DNA of 64,000 bases from Mongoliitalea daihaiensis. Its GTDB lineage: Bacteria; Bacteroidota; Bacteroidia; Cytophagales; Cyclobacteriaceae. A model generated the notes under the pieces. That model was not told the DNA's origin. It saw nothing but the letters and a program-made list of their open reading frames with translations, and searched no databases. The stretch lies in NCBI RefSeq assembly GCF_021596945.1, contig NZ_CP063779.1, positions 747,501-811,500 of the forward strand. The letters are read 5' to 3'. Shown here piece after piece: positions 34,622 through 44,907 of this stretch (its first letter is position 1; each line of letters begins with the position of its first letter). Made by a program: the position numbers and the translations under genes.

Positions 34622-36886
34622 TTATTTTGATAGTTGATAAGTTAATCCAAGAAAATAAGAGCGACCCACACCCATAGGTCTCATAGGTCCACCACCATGG
34701 GCCGAACCAGCCATAGCAGTACTCTCTATGTCCACAACATTCAGAGCATTTCTGACACCGACATTGATCCGTAAACCATTTTTGAGTGGCTGATTGATAG
34801 TGAAATCCATCCAATGAAACCCTGCCAACTCTACTTCCATAGGCCTTAATTCGCCCTGTCCGTCTAGTTGCATTTGAAATGCTGGCAAAGGTCCAGTCCA
34901 TTTATAAAATAAATTGAATTGTGTTTTTGGACCGGGAAGTCTATAGGTCAGATTGGTATTGATTTCAGGAGAATAAAGCATGCTTGGCAAAGAGGCTTGT
35001 TCAACCGTAAGTTGATTAAATCGACCTATGTAGGATGTCCCAATATCTACAGACCATTGAGCACCCATCAAAGTAGCATTAGCCATCAAGCCTTGAGACC
35101 GAAATCTGTCTATGTTAAACATGGTAGTAATTCGCGGATCTTCCGGGTCAATGGTGAATCCAATCCTATTTCGTACATCGTTATAAAAACCATTCAAAGC
35201 AAATTTGAAAGTGTTTCGCTGCAAAGTCTTTTCATGTGTGAATGAAAAGTTATAACTATCCGACGTCTCAGCAACCAAATCCGGATTTCCTCTAATGCTA
35301 TGACTCGCATCAAAGAAGTTGAAATAAAGTTCGCGAATAGAAGGAGCTCGAAAACCATTGGCATACGAAAGTCTAAAGTCCCAAGAGGCACTTAAAGCTA
35401 CTTTTGCATTAAGCGATGGAATCAGCGGAGGAGCTTCGTAAGCGGAATTATATGCCTTTCTTAAACCAGGTCTGATTTGAAGAAACTTTGTCGGCTTCCA
35501 CTCACCTGTAAGAAATGCTGCATAATCTTGTATGCCTCGATTTTCACTGATTCTATCTCCTACCCCATTTTCAGTATTTATATCGACACCAGGTATCAGT
35601 GTCAACGTTGGTGAAAGCATCCAGTTTGCTAACAGACGGAATGTTATTCCTTCATAGTTTAGCATAGCCTGAGCACCTTGTTGCCTGGAAAGACTGCGTT
35701 CATTCGTCCGGACATTGGTAACCCAAGTCTGAGTTTCTCGCCGAAAATCGGTATATGCAGCCTGCATAGATAGCTGAAAGGTGGGTTTTAGTTCCCAGCG
35801 TCCATTGATACGATGCATCCAACGGGTGGTAATAAAATCGGTATCAATTACTTCCAACCGATTTTCAGGACCTAGTGAATTGATCGTTTCATCCAAAAAA
35901 TCTACACTGTAATCCAACTCGAAATCACCTTTATTAAAAGCTACAGATGCATTTGCAAGGTTTTGACTTTTGGGAAGCCATCGATGCTGCCTACCTTCAT
36001 CACCACCTTTCCATCCTCCAAAGTTATTTTGAGTAAAGCCACCACGAAAGGATAGGTGCTCGCTTTGCCTCCAAGAAGCTCCAATCGATCGAATGTGTGT
36101 TCCTAGACCAGCGAAGGGGCTATACTCATTTCCTGCCGTTTCTTCCTGTATTCGTGCAGTGATCGAATATGAATTGACTCCTTGACCATTTTTGGTGATG
36201 ATATTGATGACGCCAGCAAGAGCATCTGCTCCATAGATAACTGACATGGGGCCCTCTACAATCTCAATACGTTCAATCATATTGACATCAATCTGGTTCA
36301 AATTGATTTCATTGTTGACTCCCTGACGGCCCACCATAGGTACTCCATCAATCAGGATCTTTACATTTTGTCCCGATAACCCATTCATTTCGAGATTGGA
36401 GCTTCCTAAGGCATTATCTTGACTAAAACGAATTCCCAATTCTGTATTGAGCACTTCTTGCAAATTCATTGCAGCCCTGCTTTGAATAACCTGCTGATCA
36501 ATGGTACGCACCATGTACGTAGATTGCTTGGCACTTTGTGGACCAAAGTTTCCCGTCACCACAACCTCACCTAGTTCACTGAGGGATGACTGAAGCACCA
36601 CTTTTTTCATAGACTTCAATTCATCTATGTGGAGCTCGACTTGGGTGTATCCCATAGCAGCTATCTTAATTTTACTTGCAGATGGAATTTTATCTAAAGA
36701 AAAATAGCCCTCAGTATCCGCTACAACTCCTTTTCCTTCATCCCATATGATCGCTGCAAAAGGAACACTTTTGCCTCGTTCGTCTACTATTTGTATCCGT
36801 TGGCCAGCATCTGCAATAACCACCCCAACAAGGCAAATCACTAGAAGAAGTGTTCCTTTAATTTTATTTAGATTAATTCTATACAT
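34622..36886 (-). CDS. hmuR: TonB-dependent heme receptor (HmuR-type)
   Basis: A 754-residue outer-membrane receptor. Signal peptide to about 28; a carboxypeptidase-like beta domain (GQRIQIVDERGKSVPFAAII onward); the TonB plug (LGEVVVTGNFGPQSAKQSTY, VLNTELGIRFSQDNALGSSN, VKILIDGVPMVGRQGV, VIYGADALAGVINIITKNGQ); then the 22-strand barrel ending in SYFLGLTYQLSK with the terminal aromatic pattern. FRAPSIRELYFNFFD, a heme/siderophore receptor block, lies in the barrel. The context between hmuS and hmuY makes heme or hemoprotein its likely ligand. It begins 40 bp after hmuS. Confidence 0.92.
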   Translation of the reverse strand: MYRINLNKIKGTLLLVICLVGVVIADAGQRIQIVDERGKSVPFAAIIWDEGKGVVADTEGYFSLDKIPSASKIKIAAMGYTQVELHIDELKSMKKVVLQSSLSELGEVVVTGNFGPQSAKQSTYMVRTIDQQVIQSRAAMNLQEVLNTELGIRFSQDNALGSSNLEMNGLSGQNVKILIDGVPMVGRQGVNNEINLNQIDVNMIERIEIVEGPMSVIYGADALAGVINIITKNGQGVNSYSITARIQEETAGNEYSPFAGLGTHIRSIGASWRQSEHLSFRGGFTQNNFGGWKGGDEGRQHRWLPKSQNLANASVAFNKGDFELDYSVDFLDETINSLGPENRLEVIDTDFITTRWMHRINGRWELKPTFQLSMQAAYTDFRRETQTWVTNVRTNERSLSRQQGAQAMLNYEGITFRLLANWMLSPTLTLIPGVDINTENGVGDRISENRGIQDYAAFLTGEWKPTKFLQIRPGLRKAYNSAYEAPPLIPSLNAKVALSASWDFRLSYANGFRAPSIRELYFNFFDASHSIRGNPDLVAETSDSYNFSFTHEKTLQRNTFKFALNGFYNDVRNRIGFTIDPEDPRITTMFNIDRFRSQGLMANATLMGAQWSVDIGTSYIGRFNQLTVEQASLPSMLYSPEINTNLTYRLPGPKTQFNLFYKWTGPLPAFQMQLDGQGELRPMEVELAGFHWMDFTINQPLKNGLRINVGVRNALNVVDIESTAMAGSAHGGGPMRPMGVGRSYFLGLTYQLSK

Positions 36887-36926
36887 GTATTCAAATTTTT
36901 TTGGCGGGCGAACCCGCCTAAAAAGA

Positions 36927-37973
36927 TTACAAACTGTCAATTAAATTTTTCCAAACAGGTAATTGAGCTATTCCTGGTTTTCTTAGTCCGAAAAATTGCG
37001 CAATCATTTCCCCTTCTTTATCAAAGAGCTCTAAAGAAGAAACAAGGCCATCGTCCGTATTTTTATGCACCACAAAAGCACAATCAATCTGATCTTCATT
37101 GAGATGCATATTGAAATCAGGATCCATCACATTCAACCAAGAGCCCATCTGACGAATTGTTCTAACTTTTCCCTGATGGATTTGAATGTTACCCTTATTC
37201 CCAGCAAAAATCATAATCGGCATTTTTTCAGCTGAAGCAACTTCAAGGATCTTTCTTGCAGAAAGTCTATCGACCTCATATGCCCATTTATCATTGATCC
37301 ATTTGACAGCATTGAGTCTATGCACCTTGTACCTCCGAAGCATCCCAAAAAACTCATGGGTATCTTTCATTTGTTCCCAATCCTGAGTAAACGCTTCCAT
37401 GTCTATGCTATCAGCATATTCAGGAACAGGGAAAGACTCCAATGCCAATTCAATATCTTGATCAGCGGCTTGGTAAATTTGGATGATATCATCAAAAGCA
37501 GCTAAATTACTTTTTTCCTGCAGATATACTTTCATTACAGCTTCTCCAGCTTTATCAAAAAACTGAAAACTCCTCATAGTACCTCTTGGCGTTTGGTTGA
37601 TCACCGCATAACCAAATTTCCAACCGCTAAAAAACACGCGCTGCTCGATGGGTCCTATTACTGTCGCAACTTGATGAGGGGCCTGACCCTGAATATCAAT
37701 TTTTTGAAATGTCCCTTTGTGTTCCAAAACACAACCATCATTCCTAGTAAGGGCCATTACTTTACCTAGTTTTTTGAGTTCAATTAGCAAAGAAGCCCAA
37801 TCTCCCTCTAATCTTATCGTATGTGTCCCTACAGTAGTATGTAACAATTCTAATTCAGTTACACCCAATTTTTTGGCAGCGTCTCGAATACGAAGCTGAG
37901 GTTCTGATGATTTCAACTCCTCCCATGCTCTAGTTAATGACTCTTTTGATGTTTGTTGAACAAGTGTTTCCAT
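36927..37973 (-). CDS. hmuS: Heme-handling protein HmuS/HemS
   Basis: A 348-residue cytoplasmic protein made of two similar halves of the HemS/ChuX fold (first half about 20-170, second about 190-345). Paired elements are GKVMALTRNDGCVLEHKGTF and KMPIMIFAGNKGNIQIHQGK, each followed by WLNVMDPDFNMHL-like or VIGPIEQRVFF-like strands; the second contains NVMDPDFNMHLNEDQI as in HemS. Members bind imported heme and store, shuttle or break it. Two bases separate it from hmuV upstream, so it is part of the import operon. Confidence 0.92.
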   Translation of the reverse strand: METLVQQTSKESLTRAWEELKSSEPQLRIRDAAKKLGVTELELLHTTVGTHTIRLEGDWASLLIELKKLGKVMALTRNDGCVLEHKGTFQKIDIQGQAPHQVATVIGPIEQRVFFSGWKFGYAVINQTPRGTMRSFQFFDKAGEAVMKVYLQEKSNLAAFDDIIQIYQAADQDIELALESFPVPEYADSIDMEAFTQDWEQMKDTHEFFGMLRRYKVHRLNAVKWINDKWAYEVDRLSARKILEVASAEKMPIMIFAGNKGNIQIHQGKVRTIRQMGSWLNVMDPDFNMHLNEDQIDCAFVVHKNTDDGLVSSLELFDKEGEMIAQFFGLRKPGIAQLPVWKNLIDSL

Positions 37974-37975
37974 GA

Positions 37976-38776
37976 TTATGCTGTTTTGACAATTGCTGAT
38001 GTTGTATGAATAGGTAATGATTGAATATGTATGCCATGATAGGCTTGATTATCGTATACCTGAATCGGATAATCATATACATGGTGTAATTTTTCGGAAG
38101 TCAAGGTCTCTGCTACAGAACCCGCTTGATAAATCCTTCCATTCTTTAGCATGATTACTTGGTCGGAATAGGCAGCAGCCATATTCAGATCATGTAAGAC
38201 AGCCAATACCCCAATATTTTTACTTTTGAGGCGTGACGCGATGTGCAAAACATGATGTTGATGCGCAATGTCTAAGCTCGAGGTTGGTTCATCCAACAAA
38301 AGATACCGGGGGTTGGAGGACTCACCCCAAATCTGCGCTAACACTCGGGACAACTGTACCCGTTGCTTTTCACCACCAGATAATTGGCTATACAGCTTAT
38401 CTTTAAAATGCCAGGTTTGCGTTTCCTCCATGACTTCTCTTACAATTGCCTCATCAGCACGATCACCTAAAGCAATCATACCCAACTCGACGACTTCCTT
38501 AGCGTGAAATGGAAAGGATAATTGGGAATGTTGGGGCATCACTGCCCGAATTTTAGCAAGATCTTTTGCTTTTAATTTTTTTAAATTCTGACCATTATAT
38601 AAGATAGTCCCGTGTTGACAAACAATATCACCAGCTAGGATTTTTAGAAGCGTGGATTTGCCTGCACCATTGGGACCGATGATGGTCGTCAACTTGCCCG
38701 GTGAAATATGTAATTCAGCCGTATCTACAATTGGCCTGTGCTGAATGCAAAAATGAATATTGGAAGCTTGAAGCAT
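37976..38776 (-). CDS. hmuV: Heme ABC importer ATPase
   Basis: A 266-residue ABC ATPase for the heme importer. Walker A is IGPNGAGKSTLLKILAG near 34, the signature LSGGEKQRVQLSRVLAQ near 138, Walker B YLLLDEPTSSLDIAHQ near 160, and the switch His is in AVLHDLNMAAAYSDQVIML. The MPQHSQLSFPFHAKEVVELG block is typical of HmuV/BtuD-type subunits. ATG at 38776 is preferred to a longer start at 38833, which would overlap the permease gene; with it the permease ends 1 bp away. Confidence 0.93.
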   Translation of the reverse strand: MLQASNIHFCIQHRPIVDTAELHISPGKLTTIIGPNGAGKSTLLKILAGDIVCQHGTILYNGQNLKKLKAKDLAKIRAVMPQHSQLSFPFHAKEVVELGMIALGDRADEAIVREVMEETQTWHFKDKLYSQLSGGEKQRVQLSRVLAQIWGESSNPRYLLLDEPTSSLDIAHQHHVLHIASRLKSKNIGVLAVLHDLNMAAAYSDQVIMLKNGRIYQAGSVAETLTSEKLHHVYDYPIQVYDNQAYHGIHIQSLPIHTTSAIVKTA

Positions 38777-38777
38777 A

Positions 38778-39836
38778 TCAGTAACGAATTTGTTTAATAG
38801 ATGAGAGTAACCAAATAAAGAAAGGAGCTCCAATGATAGCTGTGATGATTCCTATTGGCATTTCTGATGGAGCTACCATTGTTCGTGCAAGAGTATCTGC
38901 GACGGTCAATAGAATCGCTCCAGCTAACCATGCAGCAGGTAACACCAAGCGATGATCTGCACCAATCAAAATCCGAAGCAGGTGGGGGACCACAAGACCC
39001 ACAAAACCTATCGTACCAGTAAATGCCACGGCCGTACCTACTATAAGAGCTGACCCAATTAATACAATCAACTTCGTTTGCTGTACATTGATCCCCATGT
39101 GAAAGGCCTCACTTTCTCCAATAGCTAAGGCATTTAATGCTTGAAATTGTCCCAGTATTAATCCTACAGGTATGACTGAAACCAAACTCATAATCAATAC
39201 CTTTTCCCAATTGGCTCCTCCCACATCCCCTAAACTCCAAAAGGTGAAATTCCGAAGGGCTGCATCATCGGCATAGAATATGGCTAAACCAATCAAAGCC
39301 CCTGCAAGAGCATTCAGTGCTACACCCGCGAGAATTAAAAGGGATATGTCAGTTTTGCCAGCCTTGCTGGAAAGCTTATACACCAATGCAGTATTCATCA
39401 GACCGCCTACAAAAGCGAAGAGTGCTAATCCAACTTTGCCCATCCATGCAAGCCAAGCAACAGAAGAACCAAATACAATATAGACCACTGCAAACAACGC
39501 ACTCCCACTGCTCACACCTATCAAACCAGGTTCGACCAAAGGATTACGGAATAAGCCTTGCAAAGCAGCACCCGCCATGGCTAGTGAGCCACCAACCAAC
39601 ATTGCCATCACAATTCTTGGCAATCTGATTTGTAGTAAAACATTTCGTTCCTGTAAGGTCAGGGATGCATCACCCCACTGTATTCCTACTAGAAATTGAA
39701 AAACCTTGGGAAGACTGATGGGAAAAGCACCCATGGTAAGCGATGCCGCAACTATCAGCAACAAGATGCCGGCAAGACCTACCAATATCACAGATCGCTT
39801 TTGTGTGCGGGACGATATGGACAGCAAACTTGGCAT
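38778..39836 (-). CDS. hmuU: Heme ABC importer permease (FecCD type)
   Basis: A 352-residue inner-membrane permease of the FecCD/BtuC family with about ten membrane helices. Conserved blocks are LPRIVMAMLVGGSLAMAGAA near 77, FRNPLVEPGLIGVSSGSALF near 100, and GTIGFVGLVVPHLLRILIGA near 275, which contacts the ATPase. It follows hmuT with a 1-bp overlap and precedes hmuV by 1 bp. Confidence 0.94.
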   Translation of the reverse strand: MPSLLSISSRTQKRSVILVGLAGILLLIVAASLTMGAFPISLPKVFQFLVGIQWGDASLTLQERNVLLQIRLPRIVMAMLVGGSLAMAGAALQGLFRNPLVEPGLIGVSSGSALFAVVYIVFGSSVAWLAWMGKVGLALFAFVGGLMNTALVYKLSSKAGKTDISLLILAGVALNALAGALIGLAIFYADDAALRNFTFWSLGDVGGANWEKVLIMSLVSVIPVGLILGQFQALNALAIGESEAFHMGINVQQTKLIVLIGSALIVGTAVAFTGTIGFVGLVVPHLLRILIGADHRLVLPAAWLAGAILLTVADTLARTMVAPSEMPIGIITAIIGAPFFIWLLSSIKQIRY

Positions 39837-40702
39837 TAATTGGCACGGATAGCTTTGGCTAATTCTAAAGCAGCTTGAGCAACACGAGGACCAAACCCAG
39901 ATAAGTATTGACCGTCGAAACTCAAAATATTTCCGTTTTGAAGAGCTTTTGTTTGATTCGCTCCTTTGATTTGCTGTACACCGTCTTTTCCTCCAATCGT
40001 ACCCAAGCCAGAATCAAAAAACAATAGGTAATCAGGATTAATACCTACAATCGCTTCCGGGGTTAGTGGAATAAAATCTTTGAAACCCGTACCTGCTGGC
40101 TTTCCTCCTGCCATTTGAATGATTTCACTAGCAAATGTTTCTTCACCTGCCAAGAAAACCGTTTCCAATCCTCTAGCCATAATGAAGGCAACTGCTGGAG
40201 GATTGATCAAAGGGTTATTCTTAACATATTCTTCTAGGAGTGTTTGCTCAGATTTTACTTGCGCAAGTAATGTTTCGCCCTTTTCCGGCTCTTCGAGAAA
40301 GGCTGCCACCTCTTGAATAAGTCTGTAAGTACCATCAATCGATGTTGGTTTTTCAAATAATTTAACTTGAATACCTGCCAATTTCAATTGATCCAACACG
40401 TCCTCAGAAAGATACCCTGACTCAGCCAAAATCATATCAGCCCCCAAAGCCATCAGTCCTTCTCCTTTGATTTGATTTCTGTATCCTATGGATGGGAGTT
40501 GCTGCAATGAAGCAGGAAAAGTGGAAGTAATATCCGTCGCAATGATTCGCTCCAAATACCCTAAACTAACCACCACTTCAGAAACTGTACCCCCAGCAGT
40601 AATCAATTTCCACTCCTGTTTATCAACTTCCTCAGAAACTTGTTTTGAACTACATGCAAAGAGTGCACTCACTACGAATCCTACTACAAACCGCGCTATC
40701 AT
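39836..40702 (-). CDS. hmuT: Heme-binding periplasmic protein
   Basis: A 288-residue substrate-binding lipoprotein. The N-terminus MIARFVVGFVVSALFACSSK carries a lipobox with Cys near 17. The class III binding protein fold is recognisable from WKLITAGGTVSEVVVSLGYL, ITSTFPASLQQLPSIGYRNQ, EGLMALGADMILAESGYLSE and LFFDSGLGTIGG. The closing VAFIMARGLETVFLAGEETF block is typical of heme-binding HmuT. ATG at 40702 starts the signal sequence. It is the first gene of the operon, directly behind the palindromic promoter. Confidence 0.93.
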   Translation of the reverse strand: MIARFVVGFVVSALFACSSKQVSEEVDKQEWKLITAGGTVSEVVVSLGYLERIIATDITSTFPASLQQLPSIGYRNQIKGEGLMALGADMILAESGYLSEDVLDQLKLAGIQVKLFEKPTSIDGTYRLIQEVAAFLEEPEKGETLLAQVKSEQTLLEEYVKNNPLINPPAVAFIMARGLETVFLAGEETFASEIIQMAGGKPAGTGFKDFIPLTPEAIVGINPDYLLFFDSGLGTIGGKDGVQQIKGANQTKALQNGNILSFDGQYLSGFGPRVAQAALELAKAIRAN

Positions 40703-40725
40703 TATTAAGATCAATTTTAAACAAC

Positions 40726-40762
40726 ATGACAAAGGTCATATTATTTGGATTAAATCCAAATA
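40726..40762 (-). promoter_or_regulatory. hmu operon promoter with two palindromes
   Basis: On the minus strand TTTG (40760-40757) and GACCTTTG (40737-40730, consensus TAnnTTTG) are separated by 19 bases, the Bacteroidota core promoter layout; TTTG to TTTG is exactly 23. The -33 part lies in the palindrome TATTTGGAT-TAA-ATCCAAATA (40742-40762, 9-bp perfect arms). The -7 part lies in ATGAC-AAAG-GTCAT (40726-40739). Overlap of both core elements with inverted repeats fits repression by a Fur- or DtxR-like iron regulator, an inference. The rest of the gap to atpD (40763-41029) holds nothing I can identify. Confidence 0.72.
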
Positions 40763-41029
40763 AATACTAATTGATTTTTTCTATCATTTCAATGATTTAA
40801 TTACCTGAATATGAAAGAATCCACAAGGTCCTAGGAACGGAAAATTAGTAAGGTGGTTTTCCAAACTGAATAAAAAATTTTAAGATGAAGCTAAAACCCT
40901 TAGTCAGTTTTTCAATTTATTCAGGCAACTTCAGGCTTTAATTAGGGAAACAAAACATCCGACTCAAGCCCTTCAGCTATAGGCTTAGCAAAAAAGAAAT
41001 AATCACACGATTAAAATCCCCAAACATCC

Positions 41030-41059
41030 TTTGGTATTAAGCTTTTATAATTAATTTTG
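41030..41059 (+). promoter_or_regulatory. atpD promoter
   Basis: TTTG (41030-41033) and TAATTTTG (41052-41059) are spaced by 18 bases, matching the Bacteroidota TTTG-N19-TAnnTTTG pattern within one base. The leader to the atpD ATG is about 40 nt with no Shine-Dalgarno. Confidence 0.68.
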
Positions 41060-41071
41060 CACTCGAAATAA

Positions 41072-42610
<1,539 letters not shown>

Positions 42611-42628
42611 TTAGCAAAGCAATCAATC

Positions 42629-42877
42629 ATGATGCAATTGACGATAATTACCCCTGACCAAAAGGTATTCGAAGGTGAAGTAAGCGAAGCTACTTTCCCT
42701 GGAGCTTCTGGTTCTTTTCAAGTATTGAAAAACCACGCTCCTCTTGTATCGGCATTGGACAAGGGCAATGTTTCCTACACGACCAAAGAAGGAAAACTTT
42801 CACTCGTCGTAGATGGGGGCGTTGTAGAGGTAAAAGATAACAAGATTGTCCTGTTGGCTGAAAAAGTCATCGGGTAA
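42629..42877 (+). CDS. atpC: ATP synthase F1 subunit epsilon, short form
   Basis: An 82-residue epsilon subunit containing only the N-terminal beta-sandwich (QLTIITPDQKVFEGEVSEAT, GSFQVLKNHAPLVSALDKGN, VDGGVVEVKDNKIVLLAEKV). The C-terminal helical hairpin, used in many bacteria to inhibit the enzyme, is absent, as is common in this phylum. Either ATG at 42629 or 42632 may be the start. It lies 18 bp after atpD and ends at a terminator. Confidence 0.94.
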   Translation: MMQLTIITPDQKVFEGEVSEATFPGASGSFQVLKNHAPLVSALDKGNVSYTTKEGKLSLVVDGGVVEVKDNKIVLLAEKVIG

Positions 42878-42895
42878 CCAATCATTAACTAATTT

Positions 42896-42930
42896 AAAGA
42901 GGCTGGTTTGAGGAAATCAGCCTCTTTTTT
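42896..42930 (+). terminator. Terminator after atpDC
   Basis: AAAGAGGCTG (42896-42905) pairs perfectly with CAGCCTCTTT (42918-42927) across a 12-base loop, followed by three more T residues. Confidence 0.88.
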
Positions 42931-42959
42931 ATTGAAAGTCTTGAATTTCTGAAAATTAA

Positions 42960-42990
42960 TTGGGATACAAAAAATAAAATCCTACCTTTG
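42960..42990 (+). promoter_or_regulatory. rpsU promoter
   Basis: TTG (42960-42962) and TACCTTTG (42983-42990) are 20 bases apart. TACCTTTG is a perfect TAnnTTTG match. Transcription would start about 7 bases later, leaving a leader of roughly 20 nt dominated by the ribosome binding site. Confidence 0.7.
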
Positions 42991-42998
42991 CAACCCTG

Positions 42999-43008
42999 AA
43001 AGGAGGTG
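42999..43008 (+). promoter_or_regulatory. Perfect Shine-Dalgarno site before rpsU
   Basis: AAAGGAGGTG is complementary over ten bases to the usual 3' end of 16S rRNA (CACCTCCTTT). The spacing to ATG is 7 bases. Almost no other gene in the window has such a site. From published work on Flavobacterium, ribosomes hide the anti-Shine-Dalgarno with bS21, bS18 and bS6, while rpsU keeps a strong site that senses bS21-free ribosomes. The element is therefore probably an autoregulatory switch. Confidence 0.85.
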
Positions 43009-43015
43009 TATACAT

Positions 43016-43210
43016 ATGATCATAGTCAACGTAAAAGAAAACGAATCAATCGAAAAAGCGCTTAAGCGTTTTAAAAAGAAGTTTGATAAAACTGGAGCTG
43101 TCAGAGAACTGAGAGCCAGACAACACTTTGTAAAGCCTTCTGTCAAGAGAAGAGATCAAGTTATCAAAGCTGCTTATAAACAAAGAATGCAAGCAGAAGC
43201 ATCCAACTAA
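43016..43210 (+). CDS. rpsU: 30S ribosomal protein bS21
   Basis: A 64-residue, strongly basic protein: MIIVNVKENESIEKALKRFK, then KKFDKTGAVRELRARQHFVK and RRDQVIKAAYKQRMQAEASN. bS21 sits near the 3' end of 16S rRNA on the small subunit. The strong Shine-Dalgarno upstream is unusual for the phylum and is listed separately. It has its own promoter and terminator. Confidence 0.96.
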   Translation: MIIVNVKENESIEKALKRFKKKFDKTGAVRELRARQHFVKPSVKRRDQVIKAAYKQRMQAEASN

Positions 43211-43243
43211 TTGTTTGCTATCTTTTTGAGATACATTCCAAAG

Positions 43244-43276
43244 ACACACCTGCCGAAAGTGGGTGTGTTTTTTTTT
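43244..43276 (+). terminator. Terminator after rpsU
   Basis: ACACACC (43244-43250) pairs with GGTGTGT (43262-43268), followed by a run of eight more T residues. It ends the rpsU transcript. Confidence 0.85.
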
Positions 43277-43425
43277 GGATTTATAGTTCGTTTGGCGGAT
43301 TGGGTGATTGAGTTGTAAGTGGGTTTAGGTTATAAAATAGCATTTGAAACTCCAATCATATACTCTTCATCCCATTACTTGAAATTTTTTAGAGCGGTTT
43401 GGTGTTGCAAGAAAAAAGCATTCTC

Positions 43426-44883
43426 ATGTCCGCTGCAATTCAATTCAATTTCGATACAACCTACACCAACCTTCCTTCATTTTTTTTCAGTGAGGTAGTT
43501 CCAACAGCTGTTGCAAATCCCCAATTGGTTTTATTGAACCAAGGACTTGCTCAAAGGCTGGGAATTCCTTTTGATGAGAATAGAATTTCAGAAATTGGAA
43601 AGATCCTTTCTGGAAATACCCTCATACCAGAGACTACCCCCCTTGCTCAAGCCTATGCAGGACATCAGTTTGGGAACTTCACCATGTTAGGAGATGGTAG
43701 GGCTATCCTCCTTGGAGAGCAAATAAGCCCTCAAGGCGAGCGCTATGACATCCAATTGAAAGGAGCTGGCAGAACTCCCTATTCACGGGGAGGAGATGGA
43801 CGCGCCCACTTTGCGGCCATGCTGCGGGAGTACCTGATGTCGGAGGCTTTGCATTACTTACGAATTCCAACTTCCCGATCTTTAGCGGTCGTATGGACAG
43901 GTGAACCTGTGTACAGAGAGCGAACAAGACCCGGCGCTGTATTGACAAGAGTAGCCAAAAGCCACCTACGCGTGGGTACGTTTGAATACGCTAAAAATTT
44001 TCAGGGAGGAGCTTATCTTCAAGATCTATTAAACTATGCCATCGCAAGACATTTCCCAGATTTGGATGAATCAGAAAATAAAGCCATTGCCTTTTTTGAA
44101 CAGGTCATGGAGTTACAGGCAGCATTGATTGTAGATTGGATGCGGGTAGGATTTATTCACGGAGTAATGAATACGGATAATATGTGTATCGCAGGAGAAA
44201 CAATTGATTATGGCCCCTGTGCATTTATGAATGCTTATGAACCTAAAACAGTATTTAGCTCCATCGATACTCAAGGTAGGTATGCCTATGGGAATCAGCC
44301 TTACATTGCCCACTGGAATCTATCCTGTCTGATATCCGCCTTATTGCCAGCCATCTCATCCAACAAAGAGGAGGCAGTCAAATTAGCGGAAGCAAGTTTA
44401 CAAAAATTCCCAGCTTTTTATGAAGCTCAATGGTTGGATATGATGCGTAGCAAACTAGGACTTACACAAGTAGATGTCAAGGACAAGCAACTCATTGATC
44501 GACTGCTTGGATGGATGCAGGGACAAAAAGCTGATTTTACCAATACATTTTTCTATCTACAAGAGGGGATATTTCCTGATACAGCAACCTATCAATCTTC
44601 TATTCTGGAAGAATGGATTTCCGATTGGGAACAACGGATTGCAAAAGAAAACAGGTCAAAAGCAGATGCTCAGACAACAATGCGCAACGTCAATCCTGCA
44701 TTTATCCCAAGAAATCATCGAGTGGAGGCGGCGCTGAGTGCTGCGGAGAAAGGAGATATGGAACCATTTCACCAATTATTAGAGGTCATCCAACAACCAT
44801 ACCTTTTCAGACCTTCCTTGGAAAGCTATCAAGAAGTGCCGGAATCCTTTGATGAAAACTATCAGACGTTCTGCGGAACCTGA
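43426..44883 (+). CDS. selO: Protein adenylyltransferase SelO (YdiU)
   Basis: SelO is a pseudokinase-fold enzyme that transfers AMP to Ser, Thr or Tyr of target proteins, with a role in redox stress. The 485-residue protein shows FGNFTMLGDGRAILLGEQIS near 84, LKGAGRTPYSRGGDGRAHFA near 108 and LREYLMSEALHYLRIPTSRS near 130. The catalytic-loop equivalent GFIHGVMNTDNMCIAGETID near 242 and YGPCAFMNAYEP near 262 contain the metal ligands. The C-terminal NPAFIPRNHRVEAALSAAEK is family-specific. ATG at 43426 is preferred over a TTG at 43399. No Sec codon is present; the Cys near the C-terminal end (QTFCGT) takes its place. Confidence 0.94.
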   Translation: MSAAIQFNFDTTYTNLPSFFFSEVVPTAVANPQLVLLNQGLAQRLGIPFDENRISEIGKILSGNTLIPETTPLAQAYAGHQFGNFTMLGDGRAILLGEQISPQGERYDIQLKGAGRTPYSRGGDGRAHFAAMLREYLMSEALHYLRIPTSRSLAVVWTGEPVYRERTRPGAVLTRVAKSHLRVGTFEYAKNFQGGAYLQDLLNYAIARHFPDLDESENKAIAFFEQVMELQAALIVDWMRVGFIHGVMNTDNMCIAGETIDYGPCAFMNAYEPKTVFSSIDTQGRYAYGNQPYIAHWNLSCLISALLPAISSNKEEAVKLAEASLQKFPAFYEAQWLDMMRSKLGLTQVDVKDKQLIDRLLGWMQGQKADFTNTFFYLQEGIFPDTATYQSSILEEWISDWEQRIAKENRSKADAQTTMRNVNPAFIPRNHRVEAALSAAEKGDMEPFHQLLEVIQQPYLFRPSLESYQEVPESFDENYQTFCGT

Positions 44884-44907
44884 TATCCTTAGTAGCCGAA
44901 TATTTGC

